A stretch of DNA of 64,000 bases from Blastobasis lacticolella (GCA_905147135.1 LR990045.1:16344173-16408172); one strand, 5' to 3'; shown: positions 12,160 to 24,100, counted from the stretch's first letter. Notes: a model not told the origin generated them from the sequence alone. Numbers and translations: made by a program.

Positions 12160-12654
12160 TAAAAGATCTGAATCTCAATCTCAGTAAAAGTAGATTTTAA
12201 TAATCAAACTGGGTCCAAACACCATTTAAACTCAACTGATCGTTCACAAACTGTTTATTAGCATTAAAAATCTCTATACAATCACTTGTGTAAATACTTG
12301 CGTTCTGGTTCACTAATTTAAATCAACTGCCTAAGTTCCGATGTTCACATACTCTTATACCGACTACAGAACAAAGCACTGCGGTCTCCAATACAGGACG
12401 GTGTTATTGCTTTTATATAAACATAGCCCAATTCGATTAGTCAAATAAGTACCATTACGTAGGTGGGCCACTACAGAGCCCGGTATGCAACAATGAGTCT
12501 TACATTAGTAAAGTGTTATTGTGAGTTATTGCTTTTATACAAACATAGCCGAATTCGTTGAGTACGGAGAAACGATATCATGAATGATCGCCTTGTTCTA
12601 ATAAGTACGCAGCTGGGGTACTACAGATTCCCGGTATAAACAATGAACCTTACA
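12160..12654 (-). repeat. 5' LTR of the gypsy element
   Basis: 495 bp, partner of 6223-6717 with two differences. Immediately inside it (minus strand below 12160) lies TCTCAGAAGTGGGATAG, where the primer binding site should be. I cannot assign the tRNA primer. Confidence 0.92.
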
Positions 12655-13351
12655 CTCTGGACATTAGAAACCTAATTAAGATTTAATATACCATTAGTAT
12701 TTCAGATATTGTTTTTACTTTTGAATCTATGTTCTATTAATTATTACTCTTACGCAATTAGGCATTATTTTTTGTACATCATTTAGTCATTGTTATAGTA
12801 TATAAATTGGTCAGAATAGACCACAGCAATGAGCAGTTTTCCAATAGGTATCTAAAGCATTCCTAACCACTCACTAGATGGCGCCCCGACAATTTTGGTA
12901 ATTGATAATTCCTTGAAATAGGTTCTTAGCAAACAGGATATAAACAGTGGGTACGTTGTATTGGATAATATTATATTTATCAATAGTTTTCAACCATTTT
13001 AGAGGTTGTAATAATAATGGAACATAGTGCCAACTTCCATAAATATTTCTTTTTACACTTCGTTCAACCTTTAACAGTTATGTTTATATTAATAAACATT
13101 TTATTTTTAAGTTTAGTATTATTTGGCTGCATGAAATCACTGCCACCATCATACAGATTATAAAAAGATTACCAAAATTGTAGGAGCGCCATCTATTGAT
13201 GCTTTTTGAAACCAACTATCAATACCTACTGGAAAACTCCTCATTGACTTCAATTCCATCAACCGCACGTAATGGTTTACCAAGATCCTAAATCTAGTAA
13301 TCAATTAAATTATTTCGAGTATAAACAAGTGATTGACATTTCCGCGTAAAA
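12655..13351 (+). repeat. Remaining pieces of the older LTR
   Basis: 12659-12826 and 13247-13351 align with the middle and end of the solo LTR at 38597-38961 (shared phrases GTATATAAAYTGGTCAGAATA and CAAGATCCTAAATCTAGTAA). They are separated by the foldback element at 12827-13246. The LTR ends TAAAA here where the intact copy has TAACA, and is followed by CAAT, matching the CAAT left of 6192. Confidence 0.9.
12827..13246. mobile_element. Foldback (MITE-like) element, copy 2
   Basis: 420-bp inverted-orientation copy of 1719-2108, with terminal inverted repeats starting GAGCAGTTTTCC. The neighbouring LTR sequence shows that the target was CAATTG, as in copy 1. Several internal segments are 85-95% alike by eye. 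Confidence 0.88.
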
Positions 13352-13355
13352 CAAT

Positions 13356-14870
13356 GTTTATACTAATAGGTATGTCCGAAAATTTATTTAAAAAACGAGA
13401 TATGAACGATTCATACACAGATTACACGTCCTTTAAGAGTAATCTAATAATAAATTCGATGTTGGACAAAAGAAAATGCTTTGTTATCAGTTTTTATTGA
13501 CGATGTGGTCTCATATCACACGGAAAAACTGTGCATATTCATCATTTTATCGCGACAGGTTATCTTGTTTGGTCCATTTTCAATGTTCTAAAATATCTGC
13601 TACATTACTTAGAAGCGCTAATATATTTCGTTGGCTGATGTTTCACCGACCTGTAAACTAGGTAAAATAGGTTTAGATATTACTATAGCTAATACTTAAT
13701 TGTAAGGGTCTTAGTAGTTATCATACATGTGTGTTATTTTCATGGATTGTAGGGATTCTCTTATTTGCCCTCTAAAACCTGTTGCAATGGATCTTTATTT
13801 TTATATATTCACTGTAATAAATCATTCCGACTAACCCACGTCTATTTTTAGACGGTGTTAATAGCACTAACCAGAATGTAAATGTCCCTAACAACTTTGA
13901 CGAAGTATGCCCCTATATAATGGTGCTAAAATTATGTTTACTTATATGATTTTCATTTTAGTGTTGCCACTACGAATATTTTTCCTCGGAATTAAGTATA
14001 TTTTTATCGAAAATGAGGAAACCCACCATATAGGTAATGGAAACTTGTAGAATACTACTATGGCTTTTTGGTTGGTCCCTGACTATTGAGGGTTGTGACG
14101 CTCTGGATGAATTCGGTAGATTATGATGTTGATTGATGCGTGCAGAGTTGATGGGGATGGTCAGTGCGAAATTATGGATAGATGTCTTCGCGCTCCACCT
14201 ACTGCGATTAGCTCTATCTAGTCTCTAGGTATAACCAAGTTGCTTGGATTTCAACAAAATTGGAGATTCGTCTATAGCGAAAATAATATAATAATAATAA
14301 TATCGTCATATTCGTTGTTATGGTCGACAGTTACCTACCGCCTACCGTACCGCCGTCGTTTGTCACTGCGTAGTATACGGATGACTTCAAGATTGGTAGG
14401 TATAGATATGGCAGGTCCAGTGGATTACCTAAAATCTAAATGAGATGCGATAAGTAATCCATTTATCAATGAACGACGTTTTACTAAAATTTCAAACCGT
14501 AAATACAATAAACCAGGCCTGATAAAGGCAAACTATACACAAATATAACAGACCTTTTAAGTCTAATTATGAAAAAACTCCATGGTAAACCATTATGAAT
14601 AATATACCTATATATTTATTTTGGTAGGAATATTTTAAATCTATTCACTATACCAACGTATACCTACGTCATACTCAGTGCGAGATAATGTGTACTATAA
14701 CCAATATTTATGTAAATAGGTAGATGTGAAAAGTTTCACAAATAAGCTAAATCGTCATTTTGGTAAAACTGACGTTAATGTTGTAGAAAATTATATTTTC
14801 CAACTCAAAAACAAACAAATTCAACAACCATATTTCCTTATCAACACAATACAATGAATGTACTGCTCAA
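13356..14870. other. AT-rich intergenic DNA
   Basis: No coding frame with recognisable content and no repeat that I can match elsewhere in the window. Open frames are all short. Confidence 0.4.
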
Positions 14871-14879
14871 TGCCACCAA

Positions 14880-14942
14880 TGCATGCAATGTATGTGCGCC
14901 AATGTACTGTTTGTGCATGAAGTATAAATAAATAAATAAATA
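14880..14942 (+). repeat. LINE-like 3' tail with (AAAT)n
   Basis: A CCAATGTACTGTTTGTGCATG phrase-like segment is followed by a run of AAAT repeats, the usual signature of a LINE or SINE 3' terminus on the plus strand. The body upstream is not recognisable. Confidence 0.5.
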
Positions 14943-16318
14943 CCGCACAAAAGGAAATTCAAACATCACATGAATATATGGAAAAGCCGAGCGCAGCCTG
15001 TGGTCATGTTTTCAGGTGAAATCGAAACAGAGCTGGCATCCCCGTTTCAGGCTTTCAGTGTACATCCGGTCGTGACTCGCGTTCTACGCTTTTCAGGCGC
15101 GTGGAAATCTTCGTTTTCCCGCCAATTTGCGATCGCCGTACTAGAACGAATTGTAGACATTGTAACGAATATGTGGCAGTGACTATAACAATAATTGCTG
15201 TGTTTTCTTAAATTTTTACATTATTTTGTGCTATAGTAAATTTTTTAATTTCCTTAGGTCTTCTCAGTAGATTAGATGTAATAAATTAATTTTATATTTA
15301 TCAAATAGGTGTTACGAAATTAGTGAATGAAGCAGTTGCACACACAAGGCACTTACTCTTATTAATTAAACAAATTCAAATAATTATTTTGTAAAACTCT
15401 TGGATGTGTTTTCGTAAAACTCTAAATCACAAGTTTTAGAAACTACAATGGTAGTTACATTTTCGTATCAATTGTGATAGTAAGTACTAATTATTGATCT
15501 GACTCTAAAGCCCTCAAGGGGACAATATCGGAAAGTAATAAAGATATCAAAGAGGAAATTGGAAACCAAGTAAATATCTACACACTTCACTGTCGGGGAC
15601 TGTAAGGCGTGTAACGTAACACAAACAACGCTCAATCTAATGGCTTATAGCGAATAGACAACAGTGACGTGGAAAATTACTCTTCCTTTTAATACATCCA
15701 TTTCGCATTTATACTTACAAGATTAATAAATATTTTATTGAAAAATAATATAATGCAACAATTAAATGATCACTTTAAAAAATAATATAGGGAGGTATCG
15801 TACTCCTTTAAGAAGCATCAAATGTGATATCATTTTACTGTTTACAGCAAATACCTAAAACACATCCAAAGGTATTTGCGTTGTAGTCCAATACTGCGAG
15901 ATCGTGACAGTGAAACGTGACAGAATCTAATCTTATCGTTGATAGTGTTTGGATATTTCTTCTTATTGTGTTCTTTTTTCTATTGTTTCTTTTTTGCTAT
16001 TTGATAGTTCAATGATCTTTCATAGGAACTGCCACTTCGGCAGTAAGGATAACAGTGCTTCGCGTTAAAATGTCTATCCTCCTTCTTCTCTTATATAGGT
16101 AGGTATCATAACCAAAATATTTAAATCTTTAACTGACCCTTCACACACGGCGGAAAAATACATATGCATGTAGTGATTGGGAGATTATTATCATGGACAG
16201 CGAAGCATTATGGGAAACATAACAATGAAAGGTAAGTTGAATGGTAATTGTTTTGGCTGGTTATTACACAAGATTTCTCTGTGTTCTTAATAAAGTAACT
16301 TATGAGACACTCGACCTG
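14943..16318. other. Intergenic DNA with an unassigned 70-codon open frame
   Basis: The frame at 14970-15182 starts with ATG and has mixed composition, but no domain or splice context is recognised. The rest is AT-rich without features. Confidence 0.35.
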
Positions 16319-16320
16319 CT

Positions 16321-16665
16321 ACTTATCTTGGCGTTGATGTCCCGGTTGTGCACTCGCGCGCGATGCGGCTTTACCATGGTTCAATATTTGGCAGATCAGG
16401 TAATTGCAGTAGAGCGACTGCCGTCTAACCTCCGTGACCCTTTTACCAGGCGAACCTGACCAGATTGGATCATTGTTACACATTCAGTGGCCTTCATGTG
16501 CAGGTTTCATCACGATGTTTTCCCTCAGCGTAAAAGCATCGGTTAGTATACTAGTAATGTACTTAACTCAGAAAAGAGTCATTGGTACATGGCCGCGTGG
16601 GATTCGAAACCGGGACCTCTAGCTTACGAGTCGGATACCCATAATCACTCGGTTACCTACGCTCC
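16321..16665 (-). mobile_element. SINE-A copy (tRNA-headed, RTE-tailed)
   Basis: Minus-strand head with B-box-like GGTTTCGAATCCC near 16600, then the body shared by the other SINE-A copies (22484-22820, 27781-28133, 39771-40100, 44471-44788, 62434-63040), ending at the CGCCAAGAT tail near 16325. Diverged, with point changes in the A- and B-boxes. Confidence 0.85.
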
Positions 16666-17011
16666 CAAACACTTGATCTGCTATTATTGCTTAACTTGAT
16701 CTGCTACTATTGCGTAATCATTAGAACCAGTGGAAGAAATCCGTTCGTATTTTTTTAAACAACTAAGGTGGCAAACAAGCTTGCGGCTTGCCAACAATTC
16801 AAATAACAGGCTGTTTACCGTTTACCGATTGAAACTCAATCTTTAATTTATGTCAAATGAGAAGTAAATAGGAATGGACGAGTTATAAATATATAATGAC
16901 AAGCTTCTTTTAAGATAGTCCGGAGCCAAACCATCACATAAAATGTTTGTAATGAAGGACTAACGGTCGCTGTACGGATATCCTTCGCAAGACACTGGCA
17001 TTTATTTAGTT

Positions 17012-17265
17012 CACCACAGCCCATAACAGTCCACTGCAGGACTTAGGGCCTCTCCCATGAGAGGGAAGGTTGTTGCCATAATCACACGCATGGCAGGCGG
17101 GTTGGAGACCGCAGTGTTGTAAATATAGAAATGGAAATCGCTGCTGCCCATATTCCAGCCTACGGAGACTCTAGAAGTTTTACCTCGAAAACATAAGTCG
17201 CCTTGTACGACACCCAAGAGTGTAAGGGATTGGTGCAATTCTACTCTGCCGGACACCACACGGCC
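17012..17265 (-). mobile_element. Interspersed repeat B copy with target duplication
   Basis: Reverse-oriented copy of repeat B, flanked by a perfect 12-base duplication (ATTTATTTAGTT) at 17000-17011 and 17266-17277. It keeps the GGCCGTGTGG start and the tail near GGGCTGTGGTGAA. Confidence 0.9.
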
Positions 17266-17277
17266 ATTTATTTAGTT

Positions 17278-18110
17278 ATATCTTCATTATTCAATCTCAA
17301 TGATCCTGTGTTATCATTGCATGATGATTATTATTTATCTCCTATTCTGCGCGATTTCAACATTTGACATTTTCTCTATTAAAAATCACTAAAACGCAGG
17401 CAAAAAACTTATTCTCAACGATCTTCGCCAGTGTTTTAATGTCGAAGATATCTTTCATTGCCGTTTTTAATTGAGATATTTAGATAGTAAAATGTCGTAG
17501 CACGAGAATAGGTATGATTTCCGCAAAGGTCTCTGTCGGGCCGGTGACCTTCTTGTATCACCTGACTCAGTGATAGGCAGCTGCCATCTTTGGCCGTCAG
17601 TCTCGGCTCTAGCTAGCTAGGTGAACGTCAAAAACTTCCCCCTATACCGTTTGTATGGCACAGAAACGTAATGTTCCTGGTGTGGGTGGAGTATCCAAGT
17701 TGCCATGCTCATGCTCGGTGATTAGGCCTATTGATGCTGGTTTTCCCCAAGGGTCTGTACTGTTTCTAAATACTATACGTATTTTTATAAAAAAAAGTAG
17801 TACAAGAACTAAAAACCCGGACTGTTATTAAATAACTGAAAAGTTAGAAACAAGTAGAATGTGTAAGTAAATATGTCTCTAAAATGCAAACGTTAGTTTA
17901 ATTTAAATTTGAAAGCAGGCGGAGACCCGTTTTGCCTCTAGAGTGCCACAAAGGAACAAATATACATAGATACATAACACTCACATTAACCTTCTTTGCG
18001 TAACGAGGTCAGGTTTTGCGACGCGCATTCGGGTAAAAAGCCGTGTCTGTCCATTGAGCATATTTCAGAAAAAAAACAGCCGGGACAGGATTCTGGGACG
18101 TACCAATGAC
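17278..18110. other. Intergenic DNA
   Basis: Nothing recognised. A GC-richer patch around 17530-17770 has no open frame of note. Confidence 0.35.
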
Positions 18111-18117
18111 CAAAACA

Positions 18118-18260
18118 TTTTTGTCTGTCTGTTTGTCCGTTCGCGCATCACGCAAAAACTGTCGAACGGATTTTGATTCGGATTTTATAGTTTGGTAGTT
18201 TCATCTAATTCGGGTAGGTAGACCAAGAGATACAGCTTGACAATTACAGATACAAATTGA
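18118..18260 (+). mobile_element. Helitron-like fragment
   Basis: The phrase GTCCGTTCGCGCATCACGCAAAAACTGTCGAACGGATTTTGAT-type (18138-18178) and the following ATCTAATTCGGGTAGGTAGA stretch recall non-autonomous lepidopteran Helitrons. Neither end is preserved well enough to define borders. Confidence 0.4.
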
Positions 18261-19488
18261 AAACAAATAGAGCATGTGTCTGTGCTCTGTATGTTGCATA
18301 ACCGCCGTCCGGCAAAATATAGCACCAACGTATTCCATTTTAAGTGACATATGTATGTAAGTTAGAGGCACGGGTATCGTTCAAGATGACCAATAAGCAT
18401 GATAGATAGAGGCAGGCCAGCTAACACCACCGCAAAATAGGCAATGGGATAGCAGAGTTTTCTGAATTTCAATTTCAAGTCTTTACCTATGAAATTGCCG
18501 TTTTGTACGGCGAAAATGACAGAAACTGTAATTGCCATGCAAGCAAATTTCTTGGAAATGGCAAATCCCTTTACAATGAAATTTAGTGGGTATAATTAGA
18601 CAACATTAAGGTAACTGCTGCATATCAATTCATATTGATAACAGCCTTCTTCATAAATTTATTTTACATCTGTTTAATAAAGCAAAATTGACGACCAATG
18701 AAAAGGGGTATTTCACAACTTAAAAGCTTAAGGCAATATTTTATTCATTAGAATGAATAAAACCTTAGAAGCCTTAGAAGGACTTGCTGGCATCACAATA
18801 GGTACTCTATTTTTACCCACGATGGACGGAATGGGATACTGGGAATAATTTATTTTTATTGATTCGTATGGCATTAATAGCCAAGTCGCTAATTATAATC
18901 TAGGTATTATTGATGAACACTAAAACTACAAGTAAATATCTAAATAGTAATACTGGGAATGGCAGCTCCCGACGGATTTAGAGCGATCTGCTATAGTCGG
19001 GGGTTTAAAATATCCTTATCTTATTATATACCTAGGTAATCCTTTTTTCTTTACAACAATAAAGCCGTCGTAGGCTTATTCAAAAATTTACATTTTCCGA
19101 AACTAAGTAGATATTAATTAAACGTGATGTAGGTATTATGCATTATAAAAATATTTGAGCAAATGTTTATTTTGGCCTACTTGCAAAAAACGGCAACTTC
19201 AATACGTAAAGACATATTATTGTCATATCCGGCGATCTCCAACTCGCGTACCAAGCGTGGAGATTACGGCCTAACCCTCCACTCCACAATGTGTAAAAGG
19301 CTCTGATGTAGGCGATAGGACTACTAACCCATTTTTGCAACGTTCACAAGATCAATCTCAATTCCTTTCCTATAAATAAACAAGGAGGTATTATGATTTT
19401 GCAGAGATGAGTGACCTACACTTTTTAACTAACACTATCGTAATTCGTATTTAATCAAAATAACCAAGGTACTTTAATATAATTGTAA
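18261..19488. other. Intergenic DNA with a decayed piece of repeat B
   Basis: 19228-19318 matches the middle of repeat B (TCTCCAACTCGC..CCAAGCGTGGAGATTA). Around 18865-18925 a phrase (GGCATTAATAGCC..TATTATTGATGAAC) recurs at 22935-22990, so an unnamed repeat is shared there. No gene is seen. Confidence 0.45.
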
Positions 19489-19489
19489 A

Positions 19490-21600
19490 TGCAGCGGGCT
19501 GGGTGCTCATCCACATTAACGGTTCTATTCTCGCTCGTAAGTAATTTATTTATTCCTGCCTGCCAAGGGAAACACCTTTGCCACAGGACAACATGGAACC
19601 TTCAAGAAGTCTCAGGCAGGCAAGGCAGGCACCGCATGGGTGTGGTTAGACGTAGCGGAGACCATTCTCCATTACAAAAAAAAAAACTAATAAACATGTG
19701 TATAAGTATAGATAATTTTTCAGATGCTTAAACGAAAATAATTGCAGTTGCATACACTACTTTATCTACACTCGTAGGTATTTTTATGTTAAAATATCGT
19801 ACCTATAATTTTCTCAACTTTGCTGGTAGTAAGCTGCGAGTCAGTTCTGTTGTATCTACGCGTCGAGGATATCAAGCGGCGGGAAATTCACTTTACTACT
19901 CTCACATTTATCTATTTATTTACTTAAAATAAGAAAAAACATTCACAAACACAAATTACAACAATTACAAAAAATATTTTGTTTAGCGGGAAAATAATTA
20001 CACAGAATATAAACAGGAAAATTTAAATTTTGATTTGAATTTGTTAAAGACATCTAGGTATTCAGCCTACATTTGACCGTGTCCAGGCGCCCGACGAGAA
20101 TTTAAAAAATATAAGTGTTGCATAATGATTAAAAAGTTATTTTACGATACAGCTGTCATGAAAATAGTATGGGAAATGCTGTATCGAAAAGTAATTTTTT
20201 AAAAATTTATAGACTGGCGTGAAAAAAGTGTATCCTTAAACGACTGTTTTTGAATATGTAATTGGAACATTACGCTATAAGTGTAGATAAAAATAAATTA
20301 AGAAACTTGTTCGAGTAAAAACATAGAATTATTTTTCAGATGATATAACGAAAATTATAAAATTACTTATTTAGTAGCAATAGTAACGTACTGTAGCGAA
20401 AACTGAAAAAATAAATAAAGAGAAAATCGTGGAATTGGCAAGATTGTAACCAATAAAAAGATCCCAATAAATAAGAGACCGAGTATTTGACGTATTTCTG
20501 TTGACATTTCTGAGATAGAAATCTGAAACAAATTTTTCACGTTACCTATTCACGAAGAAAGCCTCTAGAGAGAGTCGGTCCTTTTTTGGTTGGTAAAGTA
20601 TGTTGTTAAAATAATGATCCCTGGAGGTAAAATTATTCCTGACTTAAATAGCACCAGTATGACTATCACAAGTGTGTCTGCGACACAGCTCGCGCCGTCA
20701 GAGAGCGTTTGTTTCCTTCTCTCAATACTAAGACGAAAGAGATAGCAGTATCTATGTCACGCCTTTTCTCGCTTATCGCGCGCGGGAGCAACTTGTGCTG
20801 GGTAATAGTTGCGAAATTACTATTTTTTGGGCACTAAGGCAGTCTCTTACAAAGTGTCATATAGCCATGAGCTTTTGTAATTTTTTTACGCCGAAAATAC
20901 AAAAATCACTGCTTTTGATCAATATTTAGTAGTTTTCTTCTTAATAGATATTTTATGTCTTTATGCTATGTAACTGTCCATGGTCTATTGGTAAAAATGG
21001 CAATGGCTTTTTTTAAATACAGCTTTTATAATCCTCTGAAAACTGTTCATTTCTCAAAAGTTTAGGTGTTATACGTATTTCACCTAAAACTCGTCGTACA
21101 TTATTATTTTATTGTAAACTGTTTGCTTTAATATTGTCACCTTTTCGTGTTAGCATCTCCTCGCTAAGCTCGATACGGAGCTGTTGAAGGTTACAGCGAT
21201 GATGCCGGTAAATGGCTATGTCACGAACAGGCTGAAATACCAACAACAATCGTGGAACTTGGAACCAACGATATGATAGGACGACAATTTTCTATCGACA
21301 CTGCCATTGGCGACCGGGACCTTTGCTATTAAAATTCATAACTAGGTTAATAGGTACTTATGTTATTTTCCTTATAAATTAATAATTAGGTTAATTGGAT
21401 CATATTTTATTTTCTTTGTGGGCTCAACAAACTGGAGCACATCATAAATTTTAATAAAGCTAAGCTTCTTAGCGAAGCCGTTTTAAAGTAATACCAACAC
21501 CGTGAACCAAGCATTAAGCATTAATAATTGTTTAATTAGATACAGATAGAGGCATAAATAGATATGGAATTAATAAACGTCTATTATATTACGTAGGTAT
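19490..21600. other. Intergenic DNA
   Basis: AT-rich. A GC-richer block at 20660-20815 (TGTGTCTGCGACACAGCTCG) holds a short palindrome and may be an old foldback element. A weak inverted repeat (GATACAGC/GCTGTATC) is at 20137-20194. No genes are supported. Confidence 0.35.
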
Positions 21601-21618
21601 TATATTATGTATCAGGTT

Positions 21619-21878
21619 CATCATCATCACAGCCCGTAACAGTCCACTGCAGGACTTCGGGCCTCTCCCTCGAAAAGGGAGGTTACTGCCATAATCTCCA
21701 CGCTTGGCAGGCGGGTTGGAGATCGCAGTGTTTAAATATAACAATGGAAAATGCTGCTGCCCATTTTCCAGACTACGGAGACTCTTGATCTTTTGTCTCG
21801 AAAACATTAGTCGCCTTGTACGACACCCATTAGTGTAAGGGGTTGGTGCTATTCTACTCTGCCGGACACCACACGGCC
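21619..21878 (-). mobile_element. Interspersed repeat B copy with target duplication
   Basis: Flanked by a perfect 12-base duplication (ATGTATCAGGTT) at 21607-21618 and 21879-21890. It keeps the GATGATGAT tail and the GGCCGTGTGGTGTCCGGCAG head on the minus strand, so it is full length. Confidence 0.92.
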
Positions 21879-21982
21879 ATGTATCAGGTTGAATCTAGGT
21901 AATTAAAATATAATTAGGTAGTCATGAATTCCTTTTCCACTTGATACCTAACCATTTGATTACGTTACTCTTAATGAGTTGA

Positions 21983-22020
21983 TATAAAAACCCTTAGCTC
22001 CATCGAAGTCTGTTCAGTTC
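21983..22020 (+). promoter_or_regulatory. Candidate core promoter: TATA box plus initiator
   Basis: TATAAAAA at 21983-21990 is followed 31 bases downstream by TCAGTTC at 22014-22020, the arthropod initiator consensus, at the spacing normally seen. The transcript would run on the plus strand into a 5' leader; the first ATG (about 22096) opens only a short frame. It could be the start of the LRR gene whose first visible exon is at 29079, but no splice link can be shown. Confidence 0.45.
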
Positions 22021-22212
22021 AGTCAGCCACCTCTAACAAATACGACAGATTTGCTTGTGGTCACTACCAAGTCATAAGATTTTAATCATTCACACGATGT
22101 TCTCGTATGATGAATCTTGTAGTTGTGTAATCTTTATGCACCTATCTCAGCCACATTAAAGTCTTTGTTTTTTACAACTTATACGAGGTAAAACTGTGTT
22201 TGTCTATGTGTT

Positions 22213-22324
22213 AGGGTGCGTCCAAATCTAACAAACGCGCCGCGAATGCGCAGTCGCATCAACGAAAAGCGTTTGCTGCAACAGCGCTTTCGCGGCATGT
22301 TTGCATGAATTAGACGCACCCTCA
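22213..22324. mobile_element. 112-bp palindromic MITE
   Basis: The two halves are inverted copies of each other: AGGGTGCGTC at the left and GACGCACCCT at the right, with the GC-rich interior (CGCCGCGAATGCGC / GCGCTTTCGCGGC) also pairing. No coding capacity. Confidence 0.8.
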
Positions 22325-22483
22325 CGCTTTATAAATCGGTTTGGAACAACACAAACTTAACCTTACCTAATGGAAACGTAAATACCCTCCGCGCTTTAAG
22401 ATAATATAACCTTAGCGAATTGAAACTTTGCTTACCAGACGATTTGCCCAATTTGACGAATGGCCTACGACGCATACAACTAA

Positions 22484-22820
22484 GAGCGTCGGTGGCCGAG
22501 CAGTCAGTGTTTCCAACTCGTAAGCGAGAGGTACCGGGTTCGAATCCCGCTGCGGCCATTTACCAATGACTTTTTTCTGTTGAATACTAACTAACTACTT
22601 ACGGTGAGGGAAAACATGATGGAACCTGCACATTCAGGCGGCTGAATGTGTAATCATGATTCAATCTGATCAGGTTCCCCTGGAAGCAGGGTCATGGAGG
22701 TCAGATGGCAGTCGCTCCACTGTAATAACCTGATCTGTGAAATCCTGGATCATGGCCAAAGCGGACCTCGGACCCTCGTGAGCGAGAGCACAACCGGGAT
22801 ATTAATGCCAAGATGATTAT
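22484..22820 (+). mobile_element. SINE-A copy, well preserved
   Basis: tRNA-like head: A-box TGGCCGAGCAG near 22493 and B-box GGTTCGAATCC near 22539, 45 bases apart, giving an internal RNA polymerase III promoter. A body shared by all SINE-A copies follows, ending ACAACCGGGATATTAATGCC, AAGATGATTA. The tail matches the 3' end of the RTE LINE pieces at 31655-31680 and 51393-51425 (opposite strand). Confidence 0.92.
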
Positions 22821-22934
22821 TTACAAAAACTAGGTTCAACCCAGTCTTAAGATACTTCTGAAGTAGGCGGCTCATTACCACCTCACACGTAGGTGCAAGA
22901 TGTGGAATGAGGTTGCTTGTCATTTATATATTCT

Positions 22935-23255
22935 TATGGCATTAATATCCGAGTCGGTAATTATAACCTAGATATTATTAATGAACTACAACGGGACGGG
23001 ACTTGTAGCATAAAATTACTGAATCATAATGAAAGGGTACACAGCTTATATCTAATGAATTATGCCTATTTACTACACACTAAACTCTTTTTTATTTTTT
23101 TTACAAATATAACTCAAGCGGGCCATATGGAAAGCGGTCACCGGCGCTTATGGATATCAGCAACACCAGGGCCACTACCAATGCATAAAAAAAACTTAAT
23201 ACCAACACGAGGTGCCAATCGGCTCCCGAGACCGTTTTGGAGGTTCCTAATGTCA
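22935..23255. repeat. Decayed interspersed repeats
   Basis: 22935-22990 repeats the phrase at 18865-18925. 23085-23215 contains a poly(T)-started segment with GCGGTCACCGGCGC and CAACACCAGGGCC, the reverse of a LINE 3' end also seen at 24405-24540. The open frame at 22917-23297 crosses both repeats and is not a gene. Confidence 0.5.
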
Positions 23256-23261
23256 TCATTA

Positions 23262-23783
23262 TCACCACAGCCCATCACAGTCCACTGCAGGATTTAGGGC
23301 CTCTCCTACAAAAGAGGAGGTTATTGCCATAATCTTCACGCTTGGCAGGTGGGTTGAAGATCGCAGCGTTATAAATACAATAATGCAAAAGATACTGCTT
23401 ATTTGCCAGCCTATGGAGAATCTAGCTCTTTTAACTCGAAAACATTAGTCGCCTTGTCGACACCCACGACTGTAAGGGGTCTGTGTAGCGACATCTATCG
23501 CTCCACTAGGGAAACTCAACGATACTCACATTACGAGTACACGAACACAAGGTTGGCAAGCATCCGCACATCCGCGCTAGAGAAATGTGCTAACTTCCAC
23601 GGCATATATACAACTTCCGACGATCAACTGTCGGGCCCTTGGTCCCCTGGTCACAACACCCGGTCAGGTGGGTAATTACTCTTTTCTACCTTCTCTCCAT
23701 CTTCGCTTGCCAGCATTGGCGGCTATATTATCCTGCACCGCCAAAGTCTGTGCTATTCTGCTCTGCCGGACACAACGCGGTTA
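23262..23783 (-). mobile_element. Interspersed repeat B copy interrupted by a 260-bp insert
   Basis: 23262-23485 and 23746-23783 are the two parts of one repeat B copy. Between them lies 23486-23745, starting TAGCGACATCTATCGCTCC, flanked by a 7-base duplication (GTCTGTG) at 23479-23485 and 23746-23752. The insert has no poly(A) tail and no clear inverted ends, so its class is unknown. Confidence 0.8.
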
Positions 23784-23917
23784 ATTTCCAATGTCATAGA
23801 CCAAAGGAAGGAAGGTGCTTGGGACTGGGCGCTCTAATATAAAATACTGAACTGACACACTGGGTGGGTGAGGCTGATTCCCGCATTCTTTTCACATTTC
23901 TCGGTTAAAAGGTACCT

Positions 23918-24100
23918 ACTAGTGGACCTGGCGTGATTTCGTTCGCGTACACTTTACCCCTACCTACCATTTTTTTCTTGCATCATAACCTTCCTTTTAA
24001 ATCACTCTATCTATTGTTGAAAACCGCATTAAAATCCATTGCGTAGTTTAAATGATCTAAGCATACAGAGACATGTACAGAGTTAATATTCTGTGGTACC
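23918..24100 (-). mobile_element. Non-autonomous Helitron-like element (minus)
   Basis: On the minus strand the 3' end reads GTACACTTTACC-complement leading to GCGAACGAAATCACGCC and AGGTCCACTAGT. The same arrangement occurs on the plus strand at 28372-28589. The CTAG(T) terminus, no target duplication and no terminal inverted repeats fit Helitrons. Confidence 0.65.

Larger units (their letters stand above)
6223..12654 (-). mobile_element. Gypsy-type LTR retrotransposon, defective, inserted in an older LTR
   Basis: Two 495-bp LTRs bound a 5.4-kb interior. The element is flanked by CTCT at 6219-6222 and 12655-12658, and the joined flanks recreate the matching stretch of the solo LTR at 38597-38961. 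The coding direction is minus: gag-like remnant at 11300-12093, RNase H remnant near 8590-8990, end of integrase near 7890-8010. The LTRs differ at only two positions by my count, but pol is full of stops and most of integrase is missing. The interior carries two minisatellites and a SINE. Confidence 0.9.

Noticed and set aside
20137..20194. GATACAGC/GCTGTATC inverted repeat as a MITE
   Set aside because: The arms are only about eight bases and no second copy was seen.
22484..22560. Functional tRNA gene
   Set aside because: A- and B-boxes are present, but the same head occurs on several SINE-A copies with a shared non-tRNA body, and the cloverleaf is incomplete.
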